A DNA stretch of 35,265 nucleotides from a virus: positions 1-35,265 of IMG/VR virus record IMGVR_UViG_3300017971_000548; one strand, written 5' to 3'. Numbering within the stretch: the first letter of the stretch is position 1; each line of letters opens with the position of its first letter. Made by a program: the position numbers and the translations under genes. Shown here piece by piece: positions 9,332 through 17,272 of this stretch. Below the pieces are notes generated by a model. That model searched no databases and had not been told where the DNA came from. It saw only the letters and a program-made list of their open reading frames with translations.

Positions 9332-9742
9332 CTATTTGTTCTTTATGGCCCTTGCCAGTTCGTCGTTTCTCTTGATCAAAGCCTCTAATATACGAATAGC
9401 ATCTTTTAGAGGTAGTTGGCCAGCGTCCTCCCACCTCATATTTGTAGAAATACCAAAATAAGAGCTGGTACAAAGATCCAGTTGCATTTGAAAAAGGTAC
9501 TCTTCAGAGAAGCAATCGACCAGGTGCTCGACCTCTAGCAAGGGGGACAGGCGTGCCCACTCATCCAGAGTTGAACCGCTTGGATTCGGTTCGAAAGTAT
9601 TGATTATGCGTAATAAATCAGGGCTGACTATACGGCTATAGTGTACTAATTCTTCTCCGCCATCCTGATCAGAGCCGCGTCCTTCCTGCGACGTCGGCGA
9701 TCCCGCTCGGCTGCCACGACTGGGATCCAAAATTCTAAATCG
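9332..9742 (-). CDS. Frameshift extension of tail assembly chaperone
   Basis: This is the -1 frame entered from the heptamer at 9742-9748. It encodes a linker rich in G, S, R and D, then an ordered part: SPDLLRIINTFEP, DEWARLSPLLEVEHLVDCF, DAIRILEALIKRNDELARAIKNK, ending at a TAA. No ATG, GTG or TTG with a ribosome binding site opens the ordered part, so it is best explained as a fusion to the preceding gene (total about 379 residues), like the gpG-T and E-E' chaperones of other phages. The length of overlap with the zero frame is about 100 nt. The alternative that it is a separate gene with an unusual start is weaker. Confidence 0.6.
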   Translation of the reverse strand, partial: RFRILDPSRGSRAGSPTSQEGRGSDQDGGEELVHYSRIVSPDLLRIINTFEPNPSGSTLDEWARLSPLLEVEHLVDCFSEEYLFQMQLDLCTSSYFGISTNMRWEDAGQLPLKDAIRILEALIKRNDELARAIKNK

Positions 9743-10470
9743 AAAGGGATAGTGGCTTCTCCATCCGAGTTGCACCAGGGGCAGCGAGTGTCGACTACCA
9801 GATCCACCCCTGCGCTTGCCTCTGACATTAGATCCGTGAGTGCGATCCTGTCGTCTCCCAGCTTTCGGATCCAAGTCATAACGTCGTTTCTGTGCATCCC
9901 CTCGACTTCGACGATCCTGCAGTTCAGGTTAAGGTCGTCGGTTTCCGCGTTTGGATTGTCCTTGGATAGCTTCTCGATGAGTTCTTCGTCTGTTCCGTAA
10001 GCCATGCGCCACTTGATACCACGTTCCCCGAGCTTGCCCTCGAATGGCAGCCCCTGCTTGAAAGCCTCCCTGTGCTCGTCCTTTTCGAAGCCCCATATTA
10101 CCAGATCGCCTCCGTCCTCTATGGGTCTCAGGTCCGTCCTGCGGGTATAGCTTTTCGGACAGCGATCACACTGCACCTTCATGTTATAGATGGCGCCGTC
10201 CCCATACGAATTAACCCTGGTTCCTATTAGGCCCCAGATACGATCCTCGGTGGTTGCCTGCAGCCAGTTGACCGAATCTTCCGGCCCCAGGATCCTTGAT
10301 TCGGGATAGTCTCCGACGTCCACGAGCTTGGCTGTCGCAGCTTCCAGAGCTGCCGTGTGGGACTGGACTATTGAATTTCTCATTCCTTTCAAGGTGCTGC
10401 GAAATTCTGCCACCGAGCGCCCTTGCATCTCGACCTTCATACGCGTTGGAAAAGTTATTATCTCTGACAT
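9646..10470 (-). CDS. Tail assembly chaperone, zero-frame product, zinc-ribbon type
   Basis: The 274-residue protein lies between tube and tape measure, where tail assembly chaperones are coded. It has two cysteine pairs, C101-x2-C104 (CDRCPKSY) and C230-x2-C233 (CPWC), separated by about 125 residues, which probably form one zinc site; this arrangement resembles T4 gp26-like baseplate/chaperone relatives. It starts with GAAAGGGGC 7 nt before the ATG. Near the end the heptamer C CCT TTC (9742-9748) permits a -1 shift after P242-F243 that would extend it by 136 residues. Without the shift it ends after a basic tail (RDRRRRRKD). Confidence 0.7.
   Translation of the reverse strand: MSEIITFPTRMKVEMQGRSVAEFRSTLKGMRNSIVQSHTAALEAATAKLVDVGDYPESRILGPEDSVNWLQATTEDRIWGLIGTRVNSYGDGAIYNMKVQCDRCPKSYTRRTDLRPIEDGGDLVIWGFEKDEHREAFKQGLPFEGKLGERGIKWRMAYGTDEELIEKLSKDNPNAETDDLNLNCRIVEVEGMHRNDVMTWIRKLGDDRIALTDLMSEASAGVDLVVDTRCPWCNSDGEATIPFDLEFWIPVVAAERDRRRRRKDAALIRMAEKN
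9742..9748 (-). promoter_or_regulatory. Candidate -1 ribosomal slippery heptamer
   Basis: Read on the minus strand the sequence is C CCT TTC in the zero frame, a perfect X XXY YYZ heptamer (X=C, Y=T). After slipping the codons are CCC TTT. Downstream, GATCCC (9722-9727) can pair with GGGATC (9699-9704), a 6-bp stem 14 nt after the heptamer that might stimulate the shift; typical spacers are shorter (5-9 nt). Confidence 0.55.
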
Positions 10471-10497
10471 GTTTTTGCCCCTTTCTGGTCTAAGAAC

Positions 10498-10526
10498 AAA
10501 TTAGCACGGGGATCTCTAGGTTTCAA
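10498..10526 (-). promoter_or_regulatory. Weak promoter candidate in tube-chaperone gap
   Basis: TTGAAA (10521-10526), 17 nt, TAATTT (10498-10503), with TGC directly before the second hexamer (extended -10). The -10 matches only three of six bases. It lies in the 108-nt gap before the chaperone gene, which otherwise holds an A/T-rich stretch and the GAAAGGGGC site. Confidence 0.3.
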
Positions 10527-10578
10527 ATAAATAATAATTGACGGAACCCGAAAAGGTAAGGGGGGAAGAGGTTGCTGT

Positions 10579-11049
10579 TTAGGTAACAGGTTTTTCTTCG
10601 ATTTTGCGAGGTCGCAGGATGAACCCGATCTTCCTTGCACCGTCTGCCTCTGCGTCGAAATCGCCGAACTTACGGCCGCCACAGTAGCACCTGTGAAGAC
10701 GATACTTCACGAGCTGGGTGGTGTTGTCGCGATCGAGCTGTATCAGGTCCGCGTCGAAATAAAGGTCCTCGCCTATTTCCCCGCCTCCCTCTATCACGTT
10801 GATCGTTTTGTTCCACAGATCGCGCACAGTGGGATCAGTGTAAGAAGGCCCCTCCACCTCGACGTCAACTGGCTGATATTCTCCAGGCGCCCTGTTTGGG
10901 TGTGTCTCAGCCGATTGCCGGATCACGTTGTCGGTGACCGTTTCGTCTGGAAGGGTAACACGGGAAAAACGCACCCTCTCGATCCCGTCTATCTCCAGGA
11001 CCCACTTGGGCTGCATGTGAAAATTTCTTGGTTCGCTATGTGCTCCCAT
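10579..11049 (-). CDS. Tail tube protein
   Basis: The 156-residue protein directly follows the sheath, as tube genes do, and has the size of the family. The middle shows IDGIERVRFSRVTLPDETV, a long insert and then VRDLWNKTINVIEGGG, with the YRLHRCYCGG and KIGFILRPRKIEE strands near the end. It forms the inner hexameric tube through which DNA passes. AAGGAG lies 11 nt before the ATG. A gap of about 108 nt with a possible promoter follows. Confidence 0.85.
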   Translation of the reverse strand: MGAHSEPRNFHMQPKWVLEIDGIERVRFSRVTLPDETVTDNVIRQSAETHPNRAPGEYQPVDVEVEGPSYTDPTVRDLWNKTINVIEGGGEIGEDLYFDADLIQLDRDNTTQLVKYRLHRCYCGGRKFGDFDAEADGARKIGFILRPRKIEEKPVT

Positions 11050-11063
11050 TTTTATCAGCTCCT

Positions 11064-13265
11064 TTAACTGCCACTTGCAACCGTACGAGTGACGATTAAT
11101 TCAACATACTTGGCATCGTCCGAGAAACCAAGCCCTAACTTTCCGCGCATGCGCTGCTGAGCTCTAATTTCTGGACCGTTGAGGGCCTCTGACACTTCGA
11201 AAAATGTCGGCCTGGCTGGGTCAAACGCGTCGGCCGGCAGAGTAGCGAGGAACCTATTGCCCGAGCGCTCCCAGTCCCCACGGTTTTTCGCGTTGTTTTT
11301 GGAGTGCTTGACCCAGATCGAATCTGACTTTAGAGAAGCAACGATATAAATGGCTCCGCGCGCGTGCCATTGCCTGGGCCAGTCTCCATTTATTTTCAGG
11401 TTGTCGCCTCCGTCGAAGTGGTAGGCAGTGTTTTTGAACTTGCGGATCGGTTCTATGTTCCTGTCTGCGATCAGGTTCGCTTTTTCCTGGAACTTCAGAT
11501 CCTCGAACTCCACGCCCAGGCAATTTTGAATCACTCCGCGATCGTCCTTCACTCCGGCCGTGCTGACAAAGATCGTGTCTGGGTTGTTCCTGTCGTTGTA
11601 AGCGAACCTTCCCATTTTGGCCATTTCCGATCCGATCGTCACGGTTTCCTCGTCGCCAAAGATAGCGCTCGAGGGATTCGCGATTTTGATCCTGGGCCAT
11701 GCACAGCAGCCGAACTCGATCGTATTATAGAGATAATTCTCGCTCCATGTCTTCATTTGCGTGGCTGTGGAAACGTCGCCAGGTCCTGGCGTGGGATGTA
11801 CAGCGTAAATCTCTCGGTTCCTGTGCGTCGAGTATGTGTTGATCCCCGCGTGCACTGTTGCCGAGGCGTGCCCTGGTACTGAGAAAAGCCGAATGTCTTC
11901 CTCGTCGTCCAGCGCATAGAGCCCTGTGTATCCCGCCAAACTTCCCACGAAGTCTGAGTCCAGCAGCCCTGAGAGCCCGTCGTCTCCGCCGGTCATAGGT
12001 CCCCAGGTGCCATTCGTCGGCCGTGCCTGCAGCGCCGTGTAACCTGAGCCTCCCATGAGATCCGCGTCGACCAGGTTGATCAGGTCGGAACCTGTCAGGG
12101 TGTTATTGACGATTGCCAGCACATAGCGATCGTCTGACTGGTCCATGGTAAGATTCGCCCAGCTTTCCTGGATATCGCCGTCCTTGGTTACGGACAGGTC
12201 AAAGCGCTCGGCGTCTCCGTTGCTCGCGTCTGCAACCACCAGGTAGAGGCTGTTTACATAGGCGCCTGGAGTTTTTCCGTTTACCGTCAACGTGGTGATA
12301 GTGCCGGCCGCTGAGCCAGAGTGGACCGCTCCGTCGAAGCCAAACTTTGTTTGAGCGAGCCCTGTCATCTTTACGCTGGAAAGTGGGCCCGTGGTTCCAC
12401 TGGTTACGGTGAGTTCGCCACCGCTCTCTATCGATATTGTGGCACCGACCAGGGGCAGAGCTTCAATGTGCGCCTTGGCCTCTGCTGCGGTAACGGCTGC
12501 GATGTTGACCACGTCACCGGTTCCAGCCGTCGGAGCAGCCCAGGTGATCGTATTGGTACCCCCTGCGATGATCGCCACCGTGGATCCGGTTCCCTTGGTG
12601 TCGCTCTGAATGTGAACCTCACCAGCGTTGTCATAGGCGTGGCAGCCTGGGATCCCTGCTGCGTTTATTTGATCGACCACCTCTGCAACCGTGGTTGTTG
12701 AGCCCGAGAATGTGACTGTTTTGGTGCTTCCCCCGTCGATCGACAGGTTCAAAGTGAGGCCGTCCTGATCTCCAACTGGCCAGGTGTCGTTTGACTCGAC
12801 ATAGCCAGCCGCAGCGTTAAAGGTAACTGTTTGAGGGCCCCCTCCGTCTATCTCGAAGATCAGGGTGTCGGCCGGTTCCAGCTCAAAAGGCTCTGCGCCG
12901 CTGCTGGTTTCTGTGCCGGCCGTCGGTGTCCCCGAGGTATACGTGGAGAGATCAAGCGTACCTATTACGGCTGTGTAGCTCGTCGGGTTGCTTATGTCCG
13001 TGTAGTGACATGTTCTCACCACGTCGAGGGCTGTTCCTCCGTTGTCGAAGAAAGAATCGACACCGATCGAAATATCCGAGTCGTCGTTGTCGATGTAGCC
13101 CCCGAAAATTTTACGATACTCTTCAGGGCTGAAAACAGTTGTTCGCTCTCCCACTGGGCCCCGCTCAGTGAGTCCGACGACGGCCCCTCTTGAGACATCC
13201 ACGCCGGTGATGTTCTGCTGTCCCTGTTGCCATTTAACATCAATTCTTGAAGCGCCAGTAGGCAT
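11064..13265 (-). CDS. Contractile tail sheath protein
   Basis: The 733-residue protein has the family ends: GVDVSRGAVVGLTERGPVGERTTVFS at the N-terminus, and a conserved C-terminal domain (VTIGSEMAKMGRFAYNDR, IWVKHSKNNAKNRGDWERSGNRF, KYVELIVTRTVASGS). The handle and polymerisation core includes VEFEDLKFQEKANLIADRNIEPIRKF. Residues about 125-315 are an inserted region of tandem beta-modules (residues 132-165, 166-241 and 254-312) shared with other virion proteins; these probably face outward. It contracts to drive the tube through the envelope. GGAGG lies 6 nt before the ATG, and a small hairpin lies upstream. Length exceeds common sheaths because of the insert. Confidence 0.9.
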   Translation of the reverse strand: MPTGASRIDVKWQQGQQNITGVDVSRGAVVGLTERGPVGERTTVFSPEEYRKIFGGYIDNDDSDISIGVDSFFDNGGTALDVVRTCHYTDISNPTSYTAVIGTLDLSTYTSGTPTAGTETSSGAEPFELEPADTLIFEIDGGGPQTVTFNAAAGYVESNDTWPVGDQDGLTLNLSIDGGSTKTVTFSGSTTTVAEVVDQINAAGIPGCHAYDNAGEVHIQSDTKGTGSTVAIIAGGTNTITWAAPTAGTGDVVNIAAVTAAEAKAHIEALPLVGATISIESGGELTVTSGTTGPLSSVKMTGLAQTKFGFDGAVHSGSAAGTITTLTVNGKTPGAYVNSLYLVVADASNGDAERFDLSVTKDGDIQESWANLTMDQSDDRYVLAIVNNTLTGSDLINLVDADLMGGSGYTALQARPTNGTWGPMTGGDDGLSGLLDSDFVGSLAGYTGLYALDDEEDIRLFSVPGHASATVHAGINTYSTHRNREIYAVHPTPGPGDVSTATQMKTWSENYLYNTIEFGCCAWPRIKIANPSSAIFGDEETVTIGSEMAKMGRFAYNDRNNPDTIFVSTAGVKDDRGVIQNCLGVEFEDLKFQEKANLIADRNIEPIRKFKNTAYHFDGGDNLKINGDWPRQWHARGAIYIVASLKSDSIWVKHSKNNAKNRGDWERSGNRFLATLPADAFDPARPTFFEVSEALNGPEIRAQQRMRGKLGLGFSDDAKYVELIVTRTVASGS

Positions 13266-13294
13266 TTGTTACCTCCAAATTGTTTTTTTCTTTT

Positions 13295-13311
13295 TCGACC
13301 TTCTTGGTCGA
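13295..13311 (-). other. Small hairpin upstream of sheath gene
   Basis: TCGACC and GGTCGA pair around AAGAA on the minus strand, 30 nt before the sheath ATG, followed by an A-rich run. There is no U-run after the stem on this strand, so it is not a terminator; an mRNA-stability role for a highly expressed gene is possible. Confidence 0.35.
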
Positions 13312-13324
13312 TGTTATCACATAC

Positions 13325-14290
13325 CTAGCTCGCCGTTAAAATGATTTCCGGCGAGTCCGGATCCTCAACGGTCCAGCCTATATCTGTAAGAGTTCCAGCC
13401 AGAACCGTCAAGTCAACTTCTTCTATGACTAATCCGACGGTGCACATCTTCAGCCCGTCGTTCTCTGGTCCCATGTCAAATGAGGGCATTCCCTCCTTGG
13501 GGATCAGCATGGGATACTCATAATCCTCGGCCGCCTCGGTATCAAACGAAGGCGGCGCGCATTTCAGCTTCGGAACGTCCAGCAACGCGTCAAGGAACGC
13601 CTGAGACATTGCCATAATCTCCCTGGGGTGCTCCTCCCTGGAGTACATTTGAATCGATTCCATGACTATATTAACCACGGTTCCAGGCCTGTACTCGTTA
13701 AAGTCGGTTGCGCTGGTCATGTATTCTTGCACCCCCAGCGCCTGAGCGTCTTCGTCGTATTCTGTATCGACCCCATTGATCCAGATAAGAGGGAGCTCGC
13801 CCTGCAGAATCTGCTCGAGCTGCGCGTCTTCACCCTCAGAATAACTGCGCCCCATGGTGATCGCGATGTTTTTTGTGATGTGCCGGCGCAGGTAAGCAAC
13901 CAGGCGCCCTAGCACGTATTCCAGCGCCTGCTCGTCTGTGAACAAAGGCCGGTTGTAAGTATACGAATTAAAAACGACCACTTCGCCAGGTATCTCGGCG
14001 CCGCTGCTGTCCAGGTTGTACAGGGTGACCGCCACGGGATCGCCGCTGTCTCCCATGTCGTCGCCTTCGTAAGTCGGTACCGTGGCGATCGCCTGGGTGG
14101 GAGTAAGTGCGAAGGCTGCAGGGGACTGCAAACTTCCAAACATAACTTTGATTGACTGGAACGCAGGGCCTGAAGAGTCCAATGGAGGATCGGGGGGCAT
14201 GGAGAAATTAGTGCCCGTTATTTGAATCAAATTGCGGCCGCGCGTCGTGCCCCCTGTCGGTGTTATGCTGCTGATAGTAGGAACTCCCAT
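13325..14290 (-). CDS. TIG/IPT-domain protein at tail-terminator position
   Basis: The start is at 14290, where TAATG overlaps the previous stop and TAGGAG lies 10 nt upstream (321 residues). Residues 1-95 form an IPT/TIG immunoglobulin-like domain: PTISSITPTGGTTRGRNLIQITGTNF is the classic opening. From about 105 a helical-beta part follows (EYVLGRLVAYLRRHI, VNIVMESIQMYSREEH, EIMAMSQAFLDALLD) that fits a neck or tail-terminator protein; it is directly before the sheath gene. A TIG domain here would decorate the neck or bind a surface sugar. The exact role is inference from gene order. Confidence 0.6.
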   Translation of the reverse strand: MGVPTISSITPTGGTTRGRNLIQITGTNFSMPPDPPLDSSGPAFQSIKVMFGSLQSPAAFALTPTQAIATVPTYEGDDMGDSGDPVAVTLYNLDSSGAEIPGEVVVFNSYTYNRPLFTDEQALEYVLGRLVAYLRRHITKNIAITMGRSYSEGEDAQLEQILQGELPLIWINGVDTEYDEDAQALGVQEYMTSATDFNEYRPGTVVNIVMESIQMYSREEHPREIMAMSQAFLDALLDVPKLKCAPPSFDTEAAEDYEYPMLIPKEGMPSFDMGPENDGLKMCTVGLVIEEVDLTVLAGTLTDIGWTVEDPDSPEIILTAS

Positions 14291-14883
14291 TACATTGATA
14301 CTCCTAACATAGCAGCGAGGCCGCTTACAAATCTTTCCTCGCTTCCCTTTATCCACTCATCATGCGCAGGGTTCAACCATGGCCTTGCTGGAATTCTGCG
14401 CCTTAGTTTTTGGCCCACTCTCCACGGCGCCCGTAAAATACCGTATTTCATGAGCACGAAAGAAAACCGGCGCATTTTTTCCGTCACCACGACCGTGTAA
14501 GTTTTGGTTCCCCCTTCGTGGATCGCTGCCAGGTCGGCAAGTTTCTTGCCTTTTTTGCTGCGCGCAGTCCTGTGAACTCCCACGGTGTAATGGTACATAT
14601 TCTCTCTTTTGGGTTTCACCGCGTTGACCATTGCCGCCGTGTCAATGAGAGCTTTGGTGCTGCTTCCTCCACCCGTCCTGATACCCCTTAAAAGAATGGT
14701 CGTCCTGGATATGGGTCTTATTTTCTTGCCGCCTGGGCGCTGCGCTATCAGCCCCCCCTTTATGTTATTAGCCAACATCCAAGCTTCTCGAGATAGCATG
14801 GTCGTGACCGCCTTGTTAAAAGCGCCCACGATCATTCGGTACTCTTCGAGCACTGGGGGGCTGTTGTCTTGAACCCTTATCAT
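14290..14883 (-). CDS. Tail completion protein (HK97 gp10 / P2 gpS-like)
   Basis: The 197-residue basic protein fits the gp10/gpS family of tail completion proteins: a central YTVGVHRTAR, IHEGGTKTYTVVV in the position of the conserved IHE-(F/W)-G, and IPARPWLNPAHDEW, the RP-x-L motif near the end. These proteins cap the tail tube or join it to the head. It overlaps the previous gene by ATGA and the next by TAATG, so all three are translated together. The upstream region is basic, with several arginine and lysine pairs. Confidence 0.7.
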   Translation of the reverse strand: MIRVQDNSPPVLEEYRMIVGAFNKAVTTMLSREAWMLANNIKGGLIAQRPGGKKIRPISRTTILLRGIRTGGGSSTKALIDTAAMVNAVKPKRENMYHYTVGVHRTARSKKGKKLADLAAIHEGGTKTYTVVVTEKMRRFSFVLMKYGILRAPWRVGQKLRRRIPARPWLNPAHDEWIKGSEERFVSGLAAMLGVSM

Positions 14884-15695
14884 TCCGTTTCTATCTCGCG
14901 ATCCTTCCTGCAGTGTATATAAAAAAGATTTATCTCAGGCGTACCGAAAAACGCCAGCCCGTACCCTGCCGGCTCAACATCCTTGATCCACATCCCTGGG
15001 GGGACAGGGAAGTCCATTGCGATCGCGCCGTTTAGCTGCAGGATGCGATCGACCCTATCGCCCACGTGTAACTTTGGGAGGCCGTCTGCTTTCATAAGCC
15101 CTGCTGTTGCCAGGTGGTCTTTCCTGAGAACTATCACTATATCGGCTTTATCCGACTCACCGCCGGCCGTCAGAGTTCGATCCCCCCAGTCATCTCGGTC
15201 TAACTGGCATTTTAAAGTCACACCAGCGAGCTCACGCCGCCTGCCAGCGCCCGTTTGAGTTCCGTCTGCCCTGGGTAGCGGCGCCCTCCAAATGTCATCA
15301 TACGCGCCGTCCTCGACCTCCTGAGCAGGGAAACCCAGCAGGGCGCCGGCAGGTCCTTCGACTAGTACAGACCCACCTTCACCCTCCGTATTTGTGCAAA
15401 TTATGACTTGCCCCTCCGAATCTTCGACAGCGAAGCCATTTGTTATCAGTGCGTTTATCTGATCGACCACCTCCGCCGCAGTCGCATGAACGGGATCCGC
15501 AAAAAGCGAGCTGTCTATCGCTATTGTTTGAAGCCCTCCCACATCGAAGGTTACTTCCAGATTAATGGTGGGATAGGGTGAAAAGTCCCAGGTTTCTGGA
15601 TCTCCGTTTATGTTGGCCTTATTGGTGGTGATCGTGTCCGTGCGATAAAATACCGCCTGGAACTTCTGGATTAATGCTGTGTAAAAACTGGTCAT
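14880..15695 (-). CDS. Neck-region protein containing a shared beta-module
   Basis: The 271-residue protein has a short helix at the N-terminus (FYTALIQKFQAVFYRTD), then residues about 42-122 form the beta-module shared with sheath, decoration and left-edge proteins (INLEVTFDVGGLQTIAI, ATAAEVVDQINALI, GQVIICTNTEGEGGSV, VEGPAGALLGF). A second part follows: GVTLKCQLDRDDWGDRTL, VGDRVDRILQLNGAIAM, and IKDVEPAGYGLAFFG. The order connector, this gene, gp10-like suggests a head-completion or neck function. It is coupled on both sides by ATGA overlaps. No known family is assigned. Confidence 0.65.
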   Translation of the reverse strand: MTSFYTALIQKFQAVFYRTDTITTNKANINGDPETWDFSPYPTINLEVTFDVGGLQTIAIDSSLFADPVHATAAEVVDQINALITNGFAVEDSEGQVIICTNTEGEGGSVLVEGPAGALLGFPAQEVEDGAYDDIWRAPLPRADGTQTGAGRRRELAGVTLKCQLDRDDWGDRTLTAGGESDKADIVIVLRKDHLATAGLMKADGLPKLHVGDRVDRILQLNGAIAMDFPVPPGMWIKDVEPAGYGLAFFGTPEINLFYIHCRKDREIETE

Positions 15696-16705
15696 ACAAA
15701 CTTCATTTGTAGGGGTCTTTTAAATCGCTCAAGTATCTGGTCGATTATGGTGCTATTGGTAAAGCCGTTTGTATTTGTGTTTTCTGAGCTTTCCGGATCT
15801 GCAAATTCGACTTCCTGATCCCTTGTTTTCTGGCGCGTTATACGGTTTTTAAGGATGACCGCGATCGATTCGTCAGAGAGCGCAGGGTAGCACCTGTTGA
15901 CGGTTATCATGCGAGCACACCACTCGATCAGAGCTGGAACCCCTCCATATTCAAGAGGTACCTGGCTATTATTCGCAGTTTCACCGCAGACGGCGCCCCT
16001 TGCCAGCTCGGTGAAGCCAAAAATGCCCCAGATTTTTGTTTCTTGCCTATCCTTCGGAAAGTGTCCCCCGCCCAGGCTGTAGAGGCGCGTTCCTTCGTCG
16101 ACCAGGTAACCGTCTGAATAAGTGATCATTGGGTTTTTCCTGTCGTCTGGGGAGGTCAGGCCGTTGCGAAGGTATCGGTTGTTCACTTCCAAAGTCTCTA
16201 TGTTTTCCTCTTCGTCGTTCATGGTGATTTTCTGCAGGGCAATAATGGGGATATCCAGAAACAGCCTGGGCAGCCCCTCACCGGTGACTTCGAAGCACTG
16301 GTACCTAGGAACGAACCAAGACAGACAGTAATCCTCAATGTACCTTGTAGCGAGCTCTATGTACTCCTCAACCGTGTCGTCGTCGACGTCCGTGGCCAGG
16401 ACCCCCTCTTTTCTAATAGCTGCCAAGGTCGTGTAAGCATCCTTCTCGACGACGTCGGCCGCGTACGGTGTGCCGTATGGAGTGCCGTCTGCCTTTATGA
16501 GCGTGGCCTGATAGCTCCATGCCGTGTCGCCCGTGGGATCCTGGTAGACATACCGCTCAACGACACCTCTTAAAGGGGGTCTGGTGGTAGCGTGGGAAAT
16601 CTCGACGAAGCCACCCCCTGGATCCCGTTCTATTTTTAGCTCGACATAATCCTCATCAATGCGATCTTGCACGTCTGGGATTACAAATTCTAGGCGTATA
16701 GTCAT
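15692..16705 (-). CDS. Head-tail connector (gp6/gp15-like) with N-terminal beta domain
   Basis: The 337-residue protein has two parts. Residues 1-85 are beta-rich (DEDYVELKIERDPGGGFVEI, AWSYQATLIKADGT) and look like an Ig or fibronectin-type domain. From about 88 come IRKEGVLATDVDDDTVEEYIELATRYIEDYC, the helical pattern of connector proteins of the HK97 gp6/SPP1 gp15 type that form a ring below the portal. A longer beta insert follows and then helices (PALIEWCARMITVNRCYP). The C-terminal FTNSTIIDQILERFKR is typical as well. The stop overlaps the next start as ATGA. Confidence 0.75.
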   Translation of the reverse strand: MTIRLEFVIPDVQDRIDEDYVELKIERDPGGGFVEISHATTRPPLRGVVERYVYQDPTGDTAWSYQATLIKADGTPYGTPYAADVVEKDAYTTLAAIRKEGVLATDVDDDTVEEYIELATRYIEDYCLSWFVPRYQCFEVTGEGLPRLFLDIPIIALQKITMNDEEENIETLEVNNRYLRNGLTSPDDRKNPMITYSDGYLVDEGTRLYSLGGGHFPKDRQETKIWGIFGFTELARGAVCGETANNSQVPLEYGGVPALIEWCARMITVNRCYPALSDESIAVILKNRITRQKTRDQEVEFADPESSENTNTNGFTNSTIIDQILERFKRPLQMKFV

Positions 16706-16772
16706 GGCTCACCCTCTAAGGTGATTCTGACACGAGACTATTTTGAAGGTCAAGCGACGGCCGCTTAAATAG

Positions 16773-17204
16773 TTACTCAGCAGGTTCGGCAGGCGTGGGC
16801 GCAGGTGCTGGGGCAACCTGAGCAGGCGCCGCAGCAGGCGCAGGCTCTGCCGTGGCTGGTGCTTCCTCTTTCTGGGGTGGTACTTCCTTCGGTTTTGGTG
16901 GGTCAAGGATGTTCCAGACATAACCGATCACGACAGGGACAAACAGCTTGCCGACAGCGTTCTTGATTGTCGTAATTTCCTTTACGTCAAAGTGAGGATT
17001 GTCCTCCTCGTGGATCCTCTGCGCCAGCATAAACGCCTTGAATTTCTCGTCGCCTGTGGCCTTGGCGTCTGCGTTCATTAGCGCTTGAATACAGGCGGAT
17101 CTGATAGTCATTTCCGTTTTGGGCCCGCCTGGTTCTTTGGGAGGGTCCTTTATTGGTGCCCCTTCCAAATCTAAAACTTTCTGAGTAACGTCGATCGTTG
17201 GCAT
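16773..17204 (-). CDS. Hypothetical protein with Ala-Pro tail
   Basis: The 143-residue protein has a folded N-terminal part with a helix (TIRSACIQALMN) and VKEITTIKNAVGKLFVPVVIGYVWNIL, then a proline/alanine tail of about 35 residues. KAFMLAQRIHEED and IKNAVGK resemble small phage proteins placed between capsid and connector, but I cannot name the family. The ATG is preceded by GAAAGGGGC and by a TTGACG-17-TAAAAT promoter about 40 nt upstream, so it may begin a transcript covering neck and tail genes. Confidence 0.65.
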   Translation of the reverse strand: MPTIDVTQKVLDLEGAPIKDPPKEPGGPKTEMTIRSACIQALMNADAKATGDEKFKAFMLAQRIHEEDNPHFDVKEITTIKNAVGKLFVPVVIGYVWNILDPPKPKEVPPQKEEAPATAEPAPAAAPAQVAPAPAPTPAEPAE

Positions 17205-17243
17205 CGTCTTCGCCCCTTTCTTTTTAGGTTCAAACTGAAATCC

Positions 17244-17272
17244 ATTTTAAACACTGGCTTTGTGTTCGTCAA
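17244..17272 (-). promoter_or_regulatory. Sigma70-like promoter upstream of 143-residue protein gene
   Basis: TTGACG (17267-17272), a 17-nt spacer and TAAAAT (17244-17249) match five of six bases at both hexamers with ideal spacing. Transcription would start near 17237, about 33 nt before the ATG at 17204, leaving room for the GAAAGGGGC site. Confidence 0.6.

Noticed and set aside
9332-9874. Second chaperone frame read as a free gene starting at 9874
   Set aside because: The first part is an arginine/glycine-rich mirror of the zinc-ribbon gene's frame and the ATG has no ribosome binding site; only the portion after the heptamer looks like protein.
13291-13311. Hairpin before the sheath as a terminator
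   Set aside because: The T-run precedes the stem on the plus strand and becomes an A-run after it on the transcribed strand.
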